The position numbers and the translations under genes are program-made. From the NCBI GenBank assembly GCA_040389005.1, contig JAZKAS010000014.1, forward strand, positions 48,231 to 112,230: a DNA stretch of 64,000 bases. The letters run 5' to 3'. This document shows, one piece after another, positions 26,701 to 36,920 of the stretch (position 1 is its first letter; every line of letters begins with the position of its first letter). The notes below the pieces were generated by a model. That model saw only the letters and a program-made list of their open reading frames with translations. It was not told the DNA's origin and made no database searches. Origin of the DNA: JAGOUN01 sp040389005 (GTDB lineage Bacteria; Pseudomonadota; Gammaproteobacteria; JAGOUN01).

Positions 26701-29700
26701 GCGGCATCAGTTTGTTTTTTAGCATCTTCGAGACTGAGAATCTTATCGTCCCATTTAATCGTACCTCTTACCTCTCTCACCCCATCCGCGCAATCTTTAG
26801 CACTGCTGTTCAGAAGCGCTTTTACTTCTGCATCTCGAGTGAATGCTTCTTCTACATGATCTGGGTTAGGAATCTTACGCACACTATCAACCACCTGACG
26901 AATAGGCTTGCCTGTTGCATCAGAAGGATTTTTTTCAATGACGTTAGCCACTGCACTTTGTATCCCAACATTTTGCGATATAGATTGTTGAAGTTTTAAA
27001 CGAGCAGCAATTTCTTGTCGTGGCACCGCTGCATCGTTAACAAGCGCATCATAATGATTGTTACCGTCGTAGTAGACAAATAATGGCTCTCCAACCTCGG
27101 CCTCCTCAGTACCATTGACCCTGAAGTTTCCATCTTGATCAATGACGTAAATCGGTCGACCAAGCACTTTGCCTAATGCAGGTATTGTAAAATTATCCGC
27201 ATACGCTCCCGCTGCAGAACCATCTCGCACTGCAACCATATAATCAGCAAATGTTGGCCAGGGATATTGAGTAGGATTCGCTGTGTGTTCTGCCTCATAA
27301 AATCCGACATAGTCTATGCCAGTTGTTGGATCAGCATTATACAACGCTTGATCGGCTTCTATTCGATCAGCAACTTGTTTTCTCAATGCTAAGTTTGCAA
27401 CCCCTTGATCACTCTCAGTAAGAACACGCCCTGCTTGACTCGTGGCAATCGCATAATAAAAACAACTTCCATCTCCTCGAACTTCATTAAAAGTTAACCC
27501 TGCTCGATTTATAGCTTGCACTTGTGGTGAAGCAGCATTCTTGAATGACTCATATGAAGTAGGCGTGGTTAAAAGCCAATCGGTTACCTCTTTAAAAGCG
27601 TCGTTAGGAGTATTATTGATAGCTTGATCAGCATGAACTGTTGCATTAACTAGATTTTCGCCAGCCGCGATACGCTTACGGACCAGATATTCACTAATGA
27701 GGCTTTTACTTTCAGGATTCGCAAAAATCTCAGCCGCCATTTTTGCCGGATCAACCTCTACTAATGCTTTAAAAGCTGTCGGCACTGCAATAATCAATGC
27801 TGCCGTATCCTGTGAAGTTTTATTGGCCGCTTTCTTCGCTTTACTCAACACAACTTTGCCCGCAGCAAGATCATGAACAAGACCTTCTCTCAAAGCAGCC
27901 GCTGGATTCGCTTTAATTTTATCATTCGCTCTGTTAATAGCATAAATACGTTGCATCCCAGGCGTTTCTGCAACAATTGCATCCGCAAGAATATCTACCA
28001 ACAAGTTTCTAATTTCTTTATTTCCAGCAACAACAGGTGCAAGCGCATCGATTGTGGCATTGGCGGAAATGACAATAGGATCTGCAGAGAAAAAAAACTG
28101 GTCAGTATTATACAACTCTGGATGAGCGGCGGTAATAAAAGAAATAATTTTCTGTTTAATTGTATCGTCAAGTCCATGAAATACATGTGGATTAGCAAGT
28201 ATTTCTTCAATAATAGCAACTTTAGTAGATTCCGTTGCAGACTGAAAAGCCAGAGTGAATGTAGCCGGATTGTTTAGAAGATGCGTAATTATTTCAAGGC
28301 GAATTGCAGGTGTGAATACAGGATTGGCCCAATCATTCAATGCCACTTTAATAATATCCAAGCGTGTTGCTTCAGTTGCCGCTGCTAAAGCTGCTGCAAA
28401 CGTTGCCGGATTGTTTAAGAGAAGCGTGATTATTTCAAGACAAATCTCAGGTGTAACGCGCTCCCAATTATTTAATGCCGTTTCAATAATGGTTAAACGA
28501 GTATTTTCATTTGCATGCTTAAATCCTTCTCTAAAGCGTACCGGATCAGGAGCTGCGTTAGAATTATCGAGATCAAAACCTAACATGAGCTTGATAACTT
28601 GAAGTTGAATATTTGAATCTAAATTCACCCAATCTTCTAAAGCTGCTTGAATAACAGCTTTACAAACTTCAGGTTTATTTATTCGTGAAAATGCTATCGC
28701 ATCACGGTTCAGCGTCAAGACGATCATGCTGCGAAGTTCATCTATACCGCCTTGCATTGCTCTAGCTTCTGCAATAGCAGTCATCAAATCATTATTGACT
28801 TTGTTTCGAGCATCTTTTAATTTTTTAGCATATGTTTCGGTATAATTACGTCCTTTAGCTTTAAAAGTTTCAGGACCCGCAAGAATTTTAGCAATTGTTT
28901 CTTTGCTCTCATTATCAGATTTAATGATATCAGCGACACTTTCATTATCATGAACAATAATACTTGCAGCTCTTTTTACATCTGACAACACTATTTTTTT
29001 TGTTAAAGCTGAATTGCTAAGAACAGTATTTGCTGCTTGAATCCCAATGGAACGAGATTCCTCTGACTTAGAATGAATGACTTCTACTGTATTATCAAAA
29101 TTAAGTTGCGCAACCTTGACCGCGAGATTGTCATTATCTCTCACTGCCAAATAAGTCTCACGGCGTAACATTACCTTCAGCACACTTGTTCGATCATTTC
29201 TAATAGCTATTGCAGTACGACTCAGATCAATTTTTGCAATTTTTCCAGTTAAAATCGTATCCGCACAAACTGCATTATATGTTTCATTACGTAATATTAC
29301 TTGTTGCGAACTTACATCATCTTTTAGAATTTTATCTGCCGTAAGGGGTAAATTTTTTTGTGCCAAACCAGCAGCGCCACCAGGATCGGCATTAACAACA
29401 AAGCTTGCTACAACAGATGATCTGTTGCTAAGAATTATAGCAGAGAGTTTTGCCAGATCCTGTGGAGGCTCTTTGACCGTTTCATAAACTTCTTTAAGCA
29501 CCGCCATTGTGCCAGTAGCATTAAAATCATACGCGCGATTAATCATCGCGACTTTTTGAGTCGCAGTTGCTGGCGGCTCAAAAGCACGTAAAACTGCTGC
29601 ACGATCAGGATATGTCGCTTTATCTGCAGCGACTAAAATATCAGCAAGCTCATCCAGACTTTGGGGAAACATAGCAATCACCGACGCAAGTGCACGAATT

Positions 29701-31379
29701 GTTTCATCTTTATTCCCTAGAGCGTGGGTCATTTTATTTATTAACCCAGCATCATTAGTGAAAAATTTATCGTGATATCGCTGAATAAGCACCTCTGTTT
29801 CTCTCAGGGCCATTGCTAATTCTTGCATGTCATGCTTCAGCTTCTGTACTTTCGTCTCAAGAGCCGTAATTTTTTTTGTATTCTGAGGCCTGATTGCTTT
29901 TACTTGCTCGAGCTGAATCTGCATTTGCTGATAACCTGCAAATACGGTTTCATATTCTGCTTGTACTAAACGTTGCGTATCTTGTAGAGATTCAAGTGCT
30001 TGAGTGGCTTCATTAAAATTATCGCTCGTTAACTTAATGTTTTTCAGTGTTAAAGCAATGGTATTGCGAGAAGCGATTGCGAGCAGTTGTAATGCTGTCG
30101 TCATTTTTTCAGTTACGACTAGAGGCGATGCTGGACTATAATCAGCCGCATTTTGACGTGCATAACGCGTCTCTGCCATCAATAAATGCGCTTTTTCTAT
30201 GTTACATTTATTATTGTATAGTTTAATGGACAGAATCTCGTCGCGATATATCCAAGCACTCCAAGGATTTTTATCCGCCCAATCATCCAAACTCGCAATC
30301 GCCGTATCATGCATAATGACATGCGAACTAAAAGGAGGTGAATTTGGATTGACCCTTGAAAGTTCTGATTGCTTTCGAGCACTCGCCAAAGAAACCTCAA
30401 TAGAATCCGTTAAATACTGCATAAACCATCTAACATTTTTAGGCGCGAGCGCCAAAAAATCCATGCCAAAGTCTTCTTTCATGGCGCCTCGTAAGCGCTC
30501 ATGTATATGCTCGGCTAAATCCATACGCCCTTCGTGATACAAATAACCCGCACCAGGGCCCCACTTGCCCATCTCAAAACTCTCACTCGAAATTGAAAAG
30601 TCAATATTCTTATTTCCTTTTCCATCATCCTTTTCTTCAACCGTCAATTTTATCATGTGACTTGAAAGCTTTCCTGAAACACGAATATAACTTGTTTCAC
30701 TGTCTTTTTTCTGTTTCTCAGTGAGCACATGCCCCTCGTTAATCTTGCCGTCAGAAGAAGCACCAAGCGGAACAGCCTCATCCATGGCAGCTCTTGCAAT
30801 ACTGGACGCTGAGAGTTGTTGAAGAATTTGCTGTTCTGTAAATGCTTGTATAGCCGCTCTCATTTCAGGCAGCCGTGCCAAAAACGCATTCAGCTCAGCA
30901 ATTTCTTTCTCAATAATTCCTTTCGCCACTTCATTTGCTACTGTTTTATTTTCTTCTTCTTTGCGATTAATTTCTTTTTTTATCGCATCATCCATCTTTA
31001 GCAATCTAAGCGCAGAAAATTCATCGGCATTTGCCTGAGTTTCAATAAGCGTTTGTTCTAAATGAAGCTTTTTTGCCGTTCTTTTTTCTTCAAACCGAGG
31101 GTGATTGAGAAGCCAGGCTGCATCTTTATGAGTCTCAAGATGAATGACATCTCTCTTTTGAGACGTGGTGATGTTTGCCCTATATTGTCTAGCGGCTTCT
31201 TGTTGAGTGATAAGCCCACCCAATGATGTTTCAAGTAATTCGAATTTTGTCTTTAAAAAAGCACTGTGTTTAGGGACTTCAGGCAAAAGATATTTTTTAC
31301 GCTCATCATCAGAAAGATCTGGATTTGACGCCCATTGTTGCCAATGTTTTCTCGCAATTTCATAATTTTCTAATGGCAT
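23776..31379 (-). CDS. Giant OTU-domain protein, likely secreted effector (contains gap)
   Basis: This protein of about 2,530 residues is split by a 10-base N run at 26079-26088. The frame differs across the nominal gap, but both sides are long open frames of the same style and clearly one gene. Residues about 1298-1446 form an OTU-type cysteine protease domain. Its catalytic Cys1306 lies in RGDGSCFYYAIA, and His1442 in DGNNHYDALV, with PTFADYMVAVRDGSA and LGRPIYVID between. Such domains in intracellular bacteria usually cleave ubiquitin chains. Upstream are a coiled-coil region (about 465-550) and helical repeats of about 50 residues (about 910-1060). The tail is charged with a Glu-rich patch (EERKEEK) near the end, like the E-block signal of Dot/Icm substrates. 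AGAGGG lies eight bases before the ATG. It follows the 320-residue gene by 40 bases. Confidence 0.85.
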
Positions 31380-31419
31380 AACTACAACCCTCTGCTTTTG
31401 CTTAATTTTTATTTCACGC

Positions 31420-32382
31420 TTATTTCATTCGCAAGCTTTGTGCTTGTTTCAATGAATCGACATCTTGTGATGATGGGTTAAAATAAGAATAACTCACCGG
31501 TTTTCCAAATTTTTGCGATAACAATTCAAACTCAACCCACGCAGCGCGGACCATTTTATCAAAACCACCGAACTCAACTCGCCAACCGCGCTGAAAAACT
31601 TCATTCGCCATCGCTTGCGCTGTTTCCACCCCATGTTTTAAAGTGCGATTATGATCAAATAATTGCTTAGGCGTCGCCACAATACAGGATCCGCGATCGT
31701 AAACATTGAACATCTCACTTGCGCCTTTTAAAGCAAGCGCTTGCAATACACCTGCGGGCGCGGAATTATTAGCATCCCAAATGACAAAATACGAAATTCG
31801 GCTTAATAAATAATAAATTTCTTGATGGGAAATAGGTCGGTCCATCAACTCTTTTAACTCGGGGATGCTCTGACCTTGGATAATCGCTTCCCAAATAGCA
31901 CGTTTTTCTTCAGAGAAGCCGCTTGCGTCTTCTTGTAGCGTTTTTAGAAGCTCTGCTTCTTCGGCTGCATCGAGCTGTATGGATTGCTCAAACTCATCTT
32001 CCAACGTGGTATCAGGCGCCCATTCATCTTCTGGACGTAACGCTTCTAACACAATTAATTCAAAATAGGTCACTAAAGGCTCGAAAGATCCATTCGTAAC
32101 GGTAACAACCACTTTGTAGGGAGACTGCGCTAAGGCCGGGGGACGGCATGTGCCATAGATCATGCCGGTAATGGTATAATCCAAATCAAAAGGCAATAAC
32201 CCCACTTCTGTTTCGACCGTATAAAGCAAACCCACTGAGGTATCGCCTGAGGTGTCATCTTCCTTTTCGGGAAAATTATTTTGGATGTACTCATTCAAAT
32301 CCAAACGAAATGGCGTACCGACGACCACTTGTTGTTTAGGAATAGGATTGAGCAATAATGGCGGTTTCAATTCATCTGTCAT
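31420..32382 (-). CDS. Hypothetical protein with cadherin-like and LPD7-like parts
   Basis: The 320-residue product has an N-terminal part (about 9-115: PIPKQQVVVGTPFRLDLNEY, GLLPFDLDYTITGMIYGT) that reads like a cadherin-like Ig fold of the He_PIG type. A charged helical linker follows. The C-terminal part (about 235-315, with AMANEVFQRGWRVEFGGF and RAAWVEFELL) resembles the LPD7 domain seen in large polyvalent proteins. No signal peptide is present. AAGGG lies six bases before the ATG. It is the first gene of a two-gene unit with the giant OTU protein and could be a partner or chaperone of it. The domain calls are inference from pattern only. Confidence 0.65.
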   Translation of the reverse strand: MTDELKPPLLLNPIPKQQVVVGTPFRLDLNEYIQNNFPEKEDDTSGDTSVGLLYTVETEVGLLPFDLDYTITGMIYGTCRPPALAQSPYKVVVTVTNGSFEPLVTYFELIVLEALRPEDEWAPDTTLEDEFEQSIQLDAAEEAELLKTLQEDASGFSEEKRAIWEAIIQGQSIPELKELMDRPISHQEIYYLLSRISYFVIWDANNSAPAGVLQALALKGASEMFNVYDRGSCIVATPKQLFDHNRTLKHGVETAQAMANEVFQRGWRVEFGGFDKMVRAAWVEFELLSQKFGKPVSYSYFNPSSQDVDSLKQAQSLRMK

Positions 32383-32426
32383 GCGTCACCCTTAAGAAGT
32401 TCTGCCAGTATAGTCTATATCTATTC

Positions 32427-32456
32427 ATTCTACAGGGAGGGTCGGGTTGAATTCAA
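32427..32456 (-). promoter_or_regulatory. Candidate sigma-70 promoter for the OTU unit
   Basis: On the minus strand TTGAAT (32451-32456) and TAGAAT (32427-32432) are 18 bases apart, about 45 bases upstream of the ATG at 32382. A second -10-like TATACT lies a little downstream. Confidence 0.35.
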
Positions 32457-32468
32457 ATTTATGTTCAA

Positions 32469-34763
32469 TTATGTCAGACAGCCACCACATCGCGGTGGTT
32501 TATGTTTTTGACCACTTAGTGGCAAGGTTATATCAGACTGTTTCGGCGAATAGTGTTTTAATAGAAAAAACACTAACAGATACGTCACACTTACGCCAAT
32601 CATCCATCCAATGGATAAAAGTAGATGTTTATGCCACGTCATCGCTTGATAATAAAATACCGCAACGCCGTACGCAATGAAGGTCGTCCAAAAAACTGAA
32701 AACCATGCCCAACGTTTACCGATTTCACGCGAAATGGCGGCCGTGGTTGAAACGCAGGGAAAATAAAGCAACACAAATAACAAATACGCGAAAGCTTCGA
32801 CAGGACCACCAAAGCGTTGATACATTTTTCCCATCACGCCAACATCGACGGTATCACCCGATACGCCTGCTGCAACAGGATTCCAAAATGCATTTCCCAG
32901 CATACCCATGATATTGTCAGGGATTGATATTAGCGCTTGCCACAATTGTGAACCAAGTTGCCAATGCAAAATTGTTGCACTGATCATATCCGTCTGCCCA
33001 TAAAGACTATTCAATGTTCCAACAACGACTTCCTTGGCCAATAATCCCGTGATTAATCCCACAGTCGCAGGCCAATTATCCGGCATAATTCCCATGGGTG
33101 AAAAAATGGGCGTTACCCATTGCCCAAACCACGCGAGTAATGAAACATGAGAAACGGTAATCGCATTAAAAATACTGAGCAAAACACAAATTGGAATAAT
33201 TAATGCCCCCGCTTTTACAACAAATCCATGCAAACGATGCCACGTATGTAAACGCAATGAGCGAAATGTCGGTAAATGATAGGTGGGTAATTCTAAAATA
33301 AACGGCGCGGATTCACCCTTTAATAGAGTTTTACGCAAAATAAATCCCGTCAGTACTGCAATAATAATGCCAATCATATATAACGAAAAAATAACTGTCG
33401 CACCATTTTTTGGAAAAAAAGCCGCCGCAAATACAGCAAAAATTGCCAGCCTCGCACCGCACGACATAAATGGGCTCATCATCACTGTTAACACGCGATC
33501 ACGTTTATTTTCTAACGTTCGACACGCAAGAACTGCGGGAACATTACAACCAAATCCAACAATCATCGGTACAAAAGATTTCCCTGGCAAACCAATCAAG
33601 CGCATTAATCGATCGACTACAAACGCTGCACGTGACATATAACCACTTTGTTCTAAAAACGAAAGCGCGAAAAACATACCACAAATCACGGGAATAAACG
33701 TTAATACCGTATTTATCCCTTTGCCCAATCCTTCTGAAATTAATACCGTCAGCCAAGCAGGTGCATTGATTTTTTCCAAAAAATAAATCGGCGTTTGTAC
33801 GAAAATCGCATCACTTGAAATATCAAAAAAATCTTGAAAGGCGGCGCCAATATTAATGGCAAATAGGAACATTGTGTACATCACGAGTAAAAAAATGGGC
33901 AACCCTAAAAAGCGATTTAAAACTACTTGATCGATACAATGGGAAATCATACTGCGTTTAGATTTGTCTTGTTTTACCACACGCTGAATCAAATCACCAA
34001 TAAACGAATACCGGGCTTCCGCCATTAAAATATCAGGTTCAAAATGTAGCGTCTCTAATAAATTCGCTTGCCATTTTTTTATTAATAACAAAACAGACGG
34101 CGCGACACACGCATGCGCCAAGCAATCGCCTTCTAATAATCGCAACACTAAGCGGCGCGCACCTGCGCGTGGTAATCCTAATTGACTTTGACACACAACA
34201 TCGTCAACAGCACGCTCCAAAGGCGCAGGATAAGCAAATGGCGCCATAGGAGTATTCATCAAATCACTTTGCACAAGAGAATCTTTTAATGCTTTTATCG
34301 TACGTTTTTTAACTGCTTGCAAAGGAATAACCGGACAACCCAAATATTTCGATAACTGTTCGACATCAATAAAAATAGACTTCTTACGTGCCACATCCAT
34401 CATGTTTAACGCCACAATAACAGGCACGCCCATTTCTAATAATTGCAATGTTAAATATAAATTACGCTCGAGATTACTGGCATCAACCACATTAATAATG
34501 AGCTTAGCTTGATGTGATAACACATAATTACACGCAATACGCTCGTCGAGTGAAAGTTCTTCTGAAGCAACCGTTAAGGAATAGGTTCCCGGCAAATCAA
34601 CCAGTTTGATCGATTGGTGCTGATACTGGAAGTGGCCGATTTTTTGCTCAACCGTCACCCCCGGCCAATTACCCACTTGTTGTTTTTCGCCAGTTAGCGC
34701 ATTAAACAGGGTCGTTTTACCACTATTAGGATTACCGATAATGCCAATTTCTATTGCTGTCAT
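32469..34763 (-). CDS. feoB: Ferrous iron transport protein B
   Basis: This 764-residue inner-membrane Fe(II) transporter has an N-terminal GTPase. G1 is GNPNSGKTT (about residues 10-18), G3 is DLPGTYSL, and G4 is ALNMMD. Two Gate/Nucleoside-recognition blocks follow with GFGCNVPAVLACRTLE and GLLAKEVVVGTLNSLYG (iron-path cysteine region). The C-terminus ends in a Cys pair (PRCGGCLT). It overlaps feoA by four bases. No feoC is visible. It lies downstream of a Fur box. Confidence 0.96.
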   Translation of the reverse strand: MTAIEIGIIGNPNSGKTTLFNALTGEKQQVGNWPGVTVEQKIGHFQYQHQSIKLVDLPGTYSLTVASEELSLDERIACNYVLSHQAKLIINVVDASNLERNLYLTLQLLEMGVPVIVALNMMDVARKKSIFIDVEQLSKYLGCPVIPLQAVKKRTIKALKDSLVQSDLMNTPMAPFAYPAPLERAVDDVVCQSQLGLPRAGARRLVLRLLEGDCLAHACVAPSVLLLIKKWQANLLETLHFEPDILMAEARYSFIGDLIQRVVKQDKSKRSMISHCIDQVVLNRFLGLPIFLLVMYTMFLFAINIGAAFQDFFDISSDAIFVQTPIYFLEKINAPAWLTVLISEGLGKGINTVLTFIPVICGMFFALSFLEQSGYMSRAAFVVDRLMRLIGLPGKSFVPMIVGFGCNVPAVLACRTLENKRDRVLTVMMSPFMSCGARLAIFAVFAAAFFPKNGATVIFSLYMIGIIIAVLTGFILRKTLLKGESAPFILELPTYHLPTFRSLRLHTWHRLHGFVVKAGALIIPICVLLSIFNAITVSHVSLLAWFGQWVTPIFSPMGIMPDNWPATVGLITGLLAKEVVVGTLNSLYGQTDMISATILHWQLGSQLWQALISIPDNIMGMLGNAFWNPVAAGVSGDTVDVGVMGKMYQRFGGPVEAFAYLLFVLLYFPCVSTTAAISREIGKRWAWFSVFWTTFIAYGVAVFYYQAMTWHKHLLLSIGWMIGVSVTYLLVFFLLKHYSPKQSDITLPLSGQKHKPPRCGGCLT

Positions 34764-34987
34764 AATTTTTCAACTTGAAGCACATCAGCTTCGTGTTTAC
34801 GCAAACTTAAACTATAACCCCGCACCGCAATTTCAATGGGGTCCCCCAACGGCGCGACACGCTTTACTGAAAAACACGTTCCGGGCGTTAACCCCATCGA
34901 AAGCAGTTTTTGCCGATAAAGCGGATTACTGTGCGATAAATTCACCACACGACCGGTATCACCGGATTTGAAGGCTGCTAATGTCAT
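34760..34987 (-). CDS. feoA: Ferrous iron transport protein A
   Basis: The 75-residue SH3-like accessory protein of the Feo system matches the family in AAFKSGDTGRVVNL, LLSMGLTPGTCFSV and RGYSLSLRKHEADVL. The frame is open further upstream only from a TTG, so the ATG at 34987 (MTLAAF) is chosen. A clear Fur box lies about 70 bases upstream. Confidence 0.9.
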   Translation of the reverse strand: MTLAAFKSGDTGRVVNLSHSNPLYRQKLLSMGLTPGTCFSVKRVAPLGDPIEIAVRGYSLSLRKHEADVLQVEKL

Positions 34988-35058
34988 GCTCACAATGATA
35001 CCCAACCTCGCTACTGTTGGATTTTATTTTCACCACAAATAGAGGCTTTGTCAATCTA

Positions 35059-35077
35059 AATGAGAATCATTCTTATT
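35059..35077 (-). promoter_or_regulatory. Fur box upstream of feoAB
   Basis: AATGAGAATCATTCTTATT is a 7-1-7 dyad (TGAGAAT-C-ATTCTTA, one mismatch) close to the Fur consensus. Its place upstream of feoA implies iron repression of feoAB. Confidence 0.8.
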
Positions 35078-35195
35078 TGAAAGTATGTGCATCACCCCCA
35101 CAACTTATTACACACGCTTTGCGAAAACGCTAAAGATGGGCATCAGTCGCTATTGTTTTCATACACTTCAATTGTGCTGAATAAACACACCAGAA

Positions 35196-36782
35196 CTATA
35201 AAATCGTCATCACGCCATCAAATCGTGAATCTGTTTTCGAATGATCTGAATTAAAATGCAAGCCACGACTTTCTTTTCGTTGCATCGCAGAGCGAACAAT
35301 CAACTCAGACACGAGTACCAAATTACGTAATTCAATCGAATCTCGTGTGACTTTATAGTGCGCGTAATAATCTTTAATTTCTTGCTTCAACATTAAAATA
35401 CGACTCATCGCGCGTTCGAGTCGGCGATCAGTTCGCACAATGCCGACATAGTTCCACATCGCGCGGCGTAATTCATCCCAGTTATGGGTGATGACAATCG
35501 CTTCGTCAGATTTCATGACACGATGTTCATCCCAGGGTGCGACCTCAATCGTTTCTTTTGATTTGGAGAGTTCGGATAAAATGGAATCACCTGCTGCTTT
35601 GGCAAAGACTAAACATTCTAATAATGAATTACTCGCCATACGATTCGCGCCATGCAATCCGGTACAAGCGACTTCGCCAATGGCATATAAATTAGGTAAA
35701 TCTGTTTTGGCATTCAAATCAGTCATAACGCCACCACAGGTATAATGCGCCGCGGGAACAACGGGGATCCATTCTCGTGTAATATCAATACCCAGTGATA
35801 AACAACGCTCAACAATCATCGGAAATTTTTCGCGAATAAATTCAGGTGATTTATGAGTTATATCTAAAAAAACATTTTCATAACCACCGCGTTTCATCTG
35901 ATCATCAATCGCGCGCGCGACGATATCGCGTGGCGCTAATTCTGCGAGTGCGTCATATTGATCCATAAAACGTTGTCCATTCGGTAAACGTAAAAATGCG
36001 CCTTCGCCTCGCAAAGCTTCGGTAATTAAAAATGAATTTTCGTTAGGATGAAATAAACATGTCGGATGAAATTGATTGAACTCCATATTCGCCACACGAC
36101 ATCCTGCGCGATACGCCATCGCAATACCATCGCCACTTGAAACCACTGGACTAGTACAATACAAATACGCTTTGCTTGCGCCACCTGTCGCTAATACTAC
36201 ATGAGAAGCGACAATCGCTTGAACTTGCTTCGTTTGCTCATCAAGAAAATATGCGCCGACACAGCGCCGCTTATTTTTAGTGGTAATTAAATCTATCGCT
36301 ATCGCTTGCTCAATCACCGTGATATTCGGATGTGCATTAACGCGCGCATCAAGCGTTTCTTTCACAGCTTTTCCCGTCGAATCCGCTGCGTGCCAGATAC
36401 GCCGTTGCGTATGACCGCCCTCTTGGGTTAAATGATATTCTTTCACGCCTTCTTTGGTGGTTTCATGCGTAAAATCAACGCCAATATTAATTAGCCAATC
36501 GATCGCGGCTTTGGCATTTTTTACGACGTATTCAACCGTTTTATACTGACATAAACCACGACCCGAAATTAATGTATCTTGAATGTGCGCTTCATAACTA
36601 TCATCCGCATTAGCAGCAGCTACCGCTGCAACGCCGCCTTGCGCGTAATACGACGCTCCTTCTTGCAACGACGTTTTTGATAATACCATCACCCTACAAT
36701 AATCCGCCAAGTGTAACGCCAACGCTAAACCCGCGGCACCTGTACCGATAACCAAAACATCCGTCTGTTGCTGTAAATTCAT
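35196..36782 (-). CDS. nadB: L-aspartate oxidase
   Basis: This 528-residue FAD enzyme oxidises L-aspartate to iminoaspartate, the first step of de novo NAD synthesis. It has the dinucleotide motif VIGTGAAGLALALHLAD at the start and GASYYAQGGVAAV next. The substrate-site region holds EFNQFHPTCL (about residue 240), and HYTCGGVMTDLNAKT and ANRMASNSLLECLVF complete the pattern. The pathway partners nadA and nadC lie just beyond a plus-strand gene at 36921-38795. Length is normal. Confidence 0.95.
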   Translation of the reverse strand: MNLQQQTDVLVIGTGAAGLALALHLADYCRVMVLSKTSLQEGASYYAQGGVAAVAAANADDSYEAHIQDTLISGRGLCQYKTVEYVVKNAKAAIDWLINIGVDFTHETTKEGVKEYHLTQEGGHTQRRIWHAADSTGKAVKETLDARVNAHPNITVIEQAIAIDLITTKNKRRCVGAYFLDEQTKQVQAIVASHVVLATGGASKAYLYCTSPVVSSGDGIAMAYRAGCRVANMEFNQFHPTCLFHPNENSFLITEALRGEGAFLRLPNGQRFMDQYDALAELAPRDIVARAIDDQMKRGGYENVFLDITHKSPEFIREKFPMIVERCLSLGIDITREWIPVVPAAHYTCGGVMTDLNAKTDLPNLYAIGEVACTGLHGANRMASNSLLECLVFAKAAGDSILSELSKSKETIEVAPWDEHRVMKSDEAIVITHNWDELRRAMWNYVGIVRTDRRLERAMSRILMLKQEIKDYYAHYKVTRDSIELRNLVLVSELIVRSAMQRKESRGLHFNSDHSKTDSRFDGVMTIL

Positions 36783-36857
36783 AATATACTTTCAGCTTTG
36801 CAATTAATGGTGATTATAATCACAAAAACACCCTTTTGTATAGAAAACTAACAAAAT

Positions 36858-36874
36858 CTTAAGGCCGACTTAAG
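36858..36874 (+). promoter_or_regulatory. PmrA-box-like direct repeat
   Basis: CTTAAG-GCCGA-CTTAAG gives two CTTAA half-sites 11 bases apart, the spacing of PmrA boxes that control Dot/Icm effector genes in Legionella and Coxiella. A TATTAT (36890-36895) lies 15 bases past the second half-site, a good -10. It is about 45 bases upstream of the effector-like gene. Confidence 0.5.
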
Positions 36875-36920
36875 TTTATATCGCTATCCTATTATCTACA
36901 TAGCACAATGAAAAAAACAC

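Noticed and set aside
26406..26999. Plus-strand 197-codon frame opposite the OTU gene
   Set aside because: Same reason: antisense shadow without start signals.
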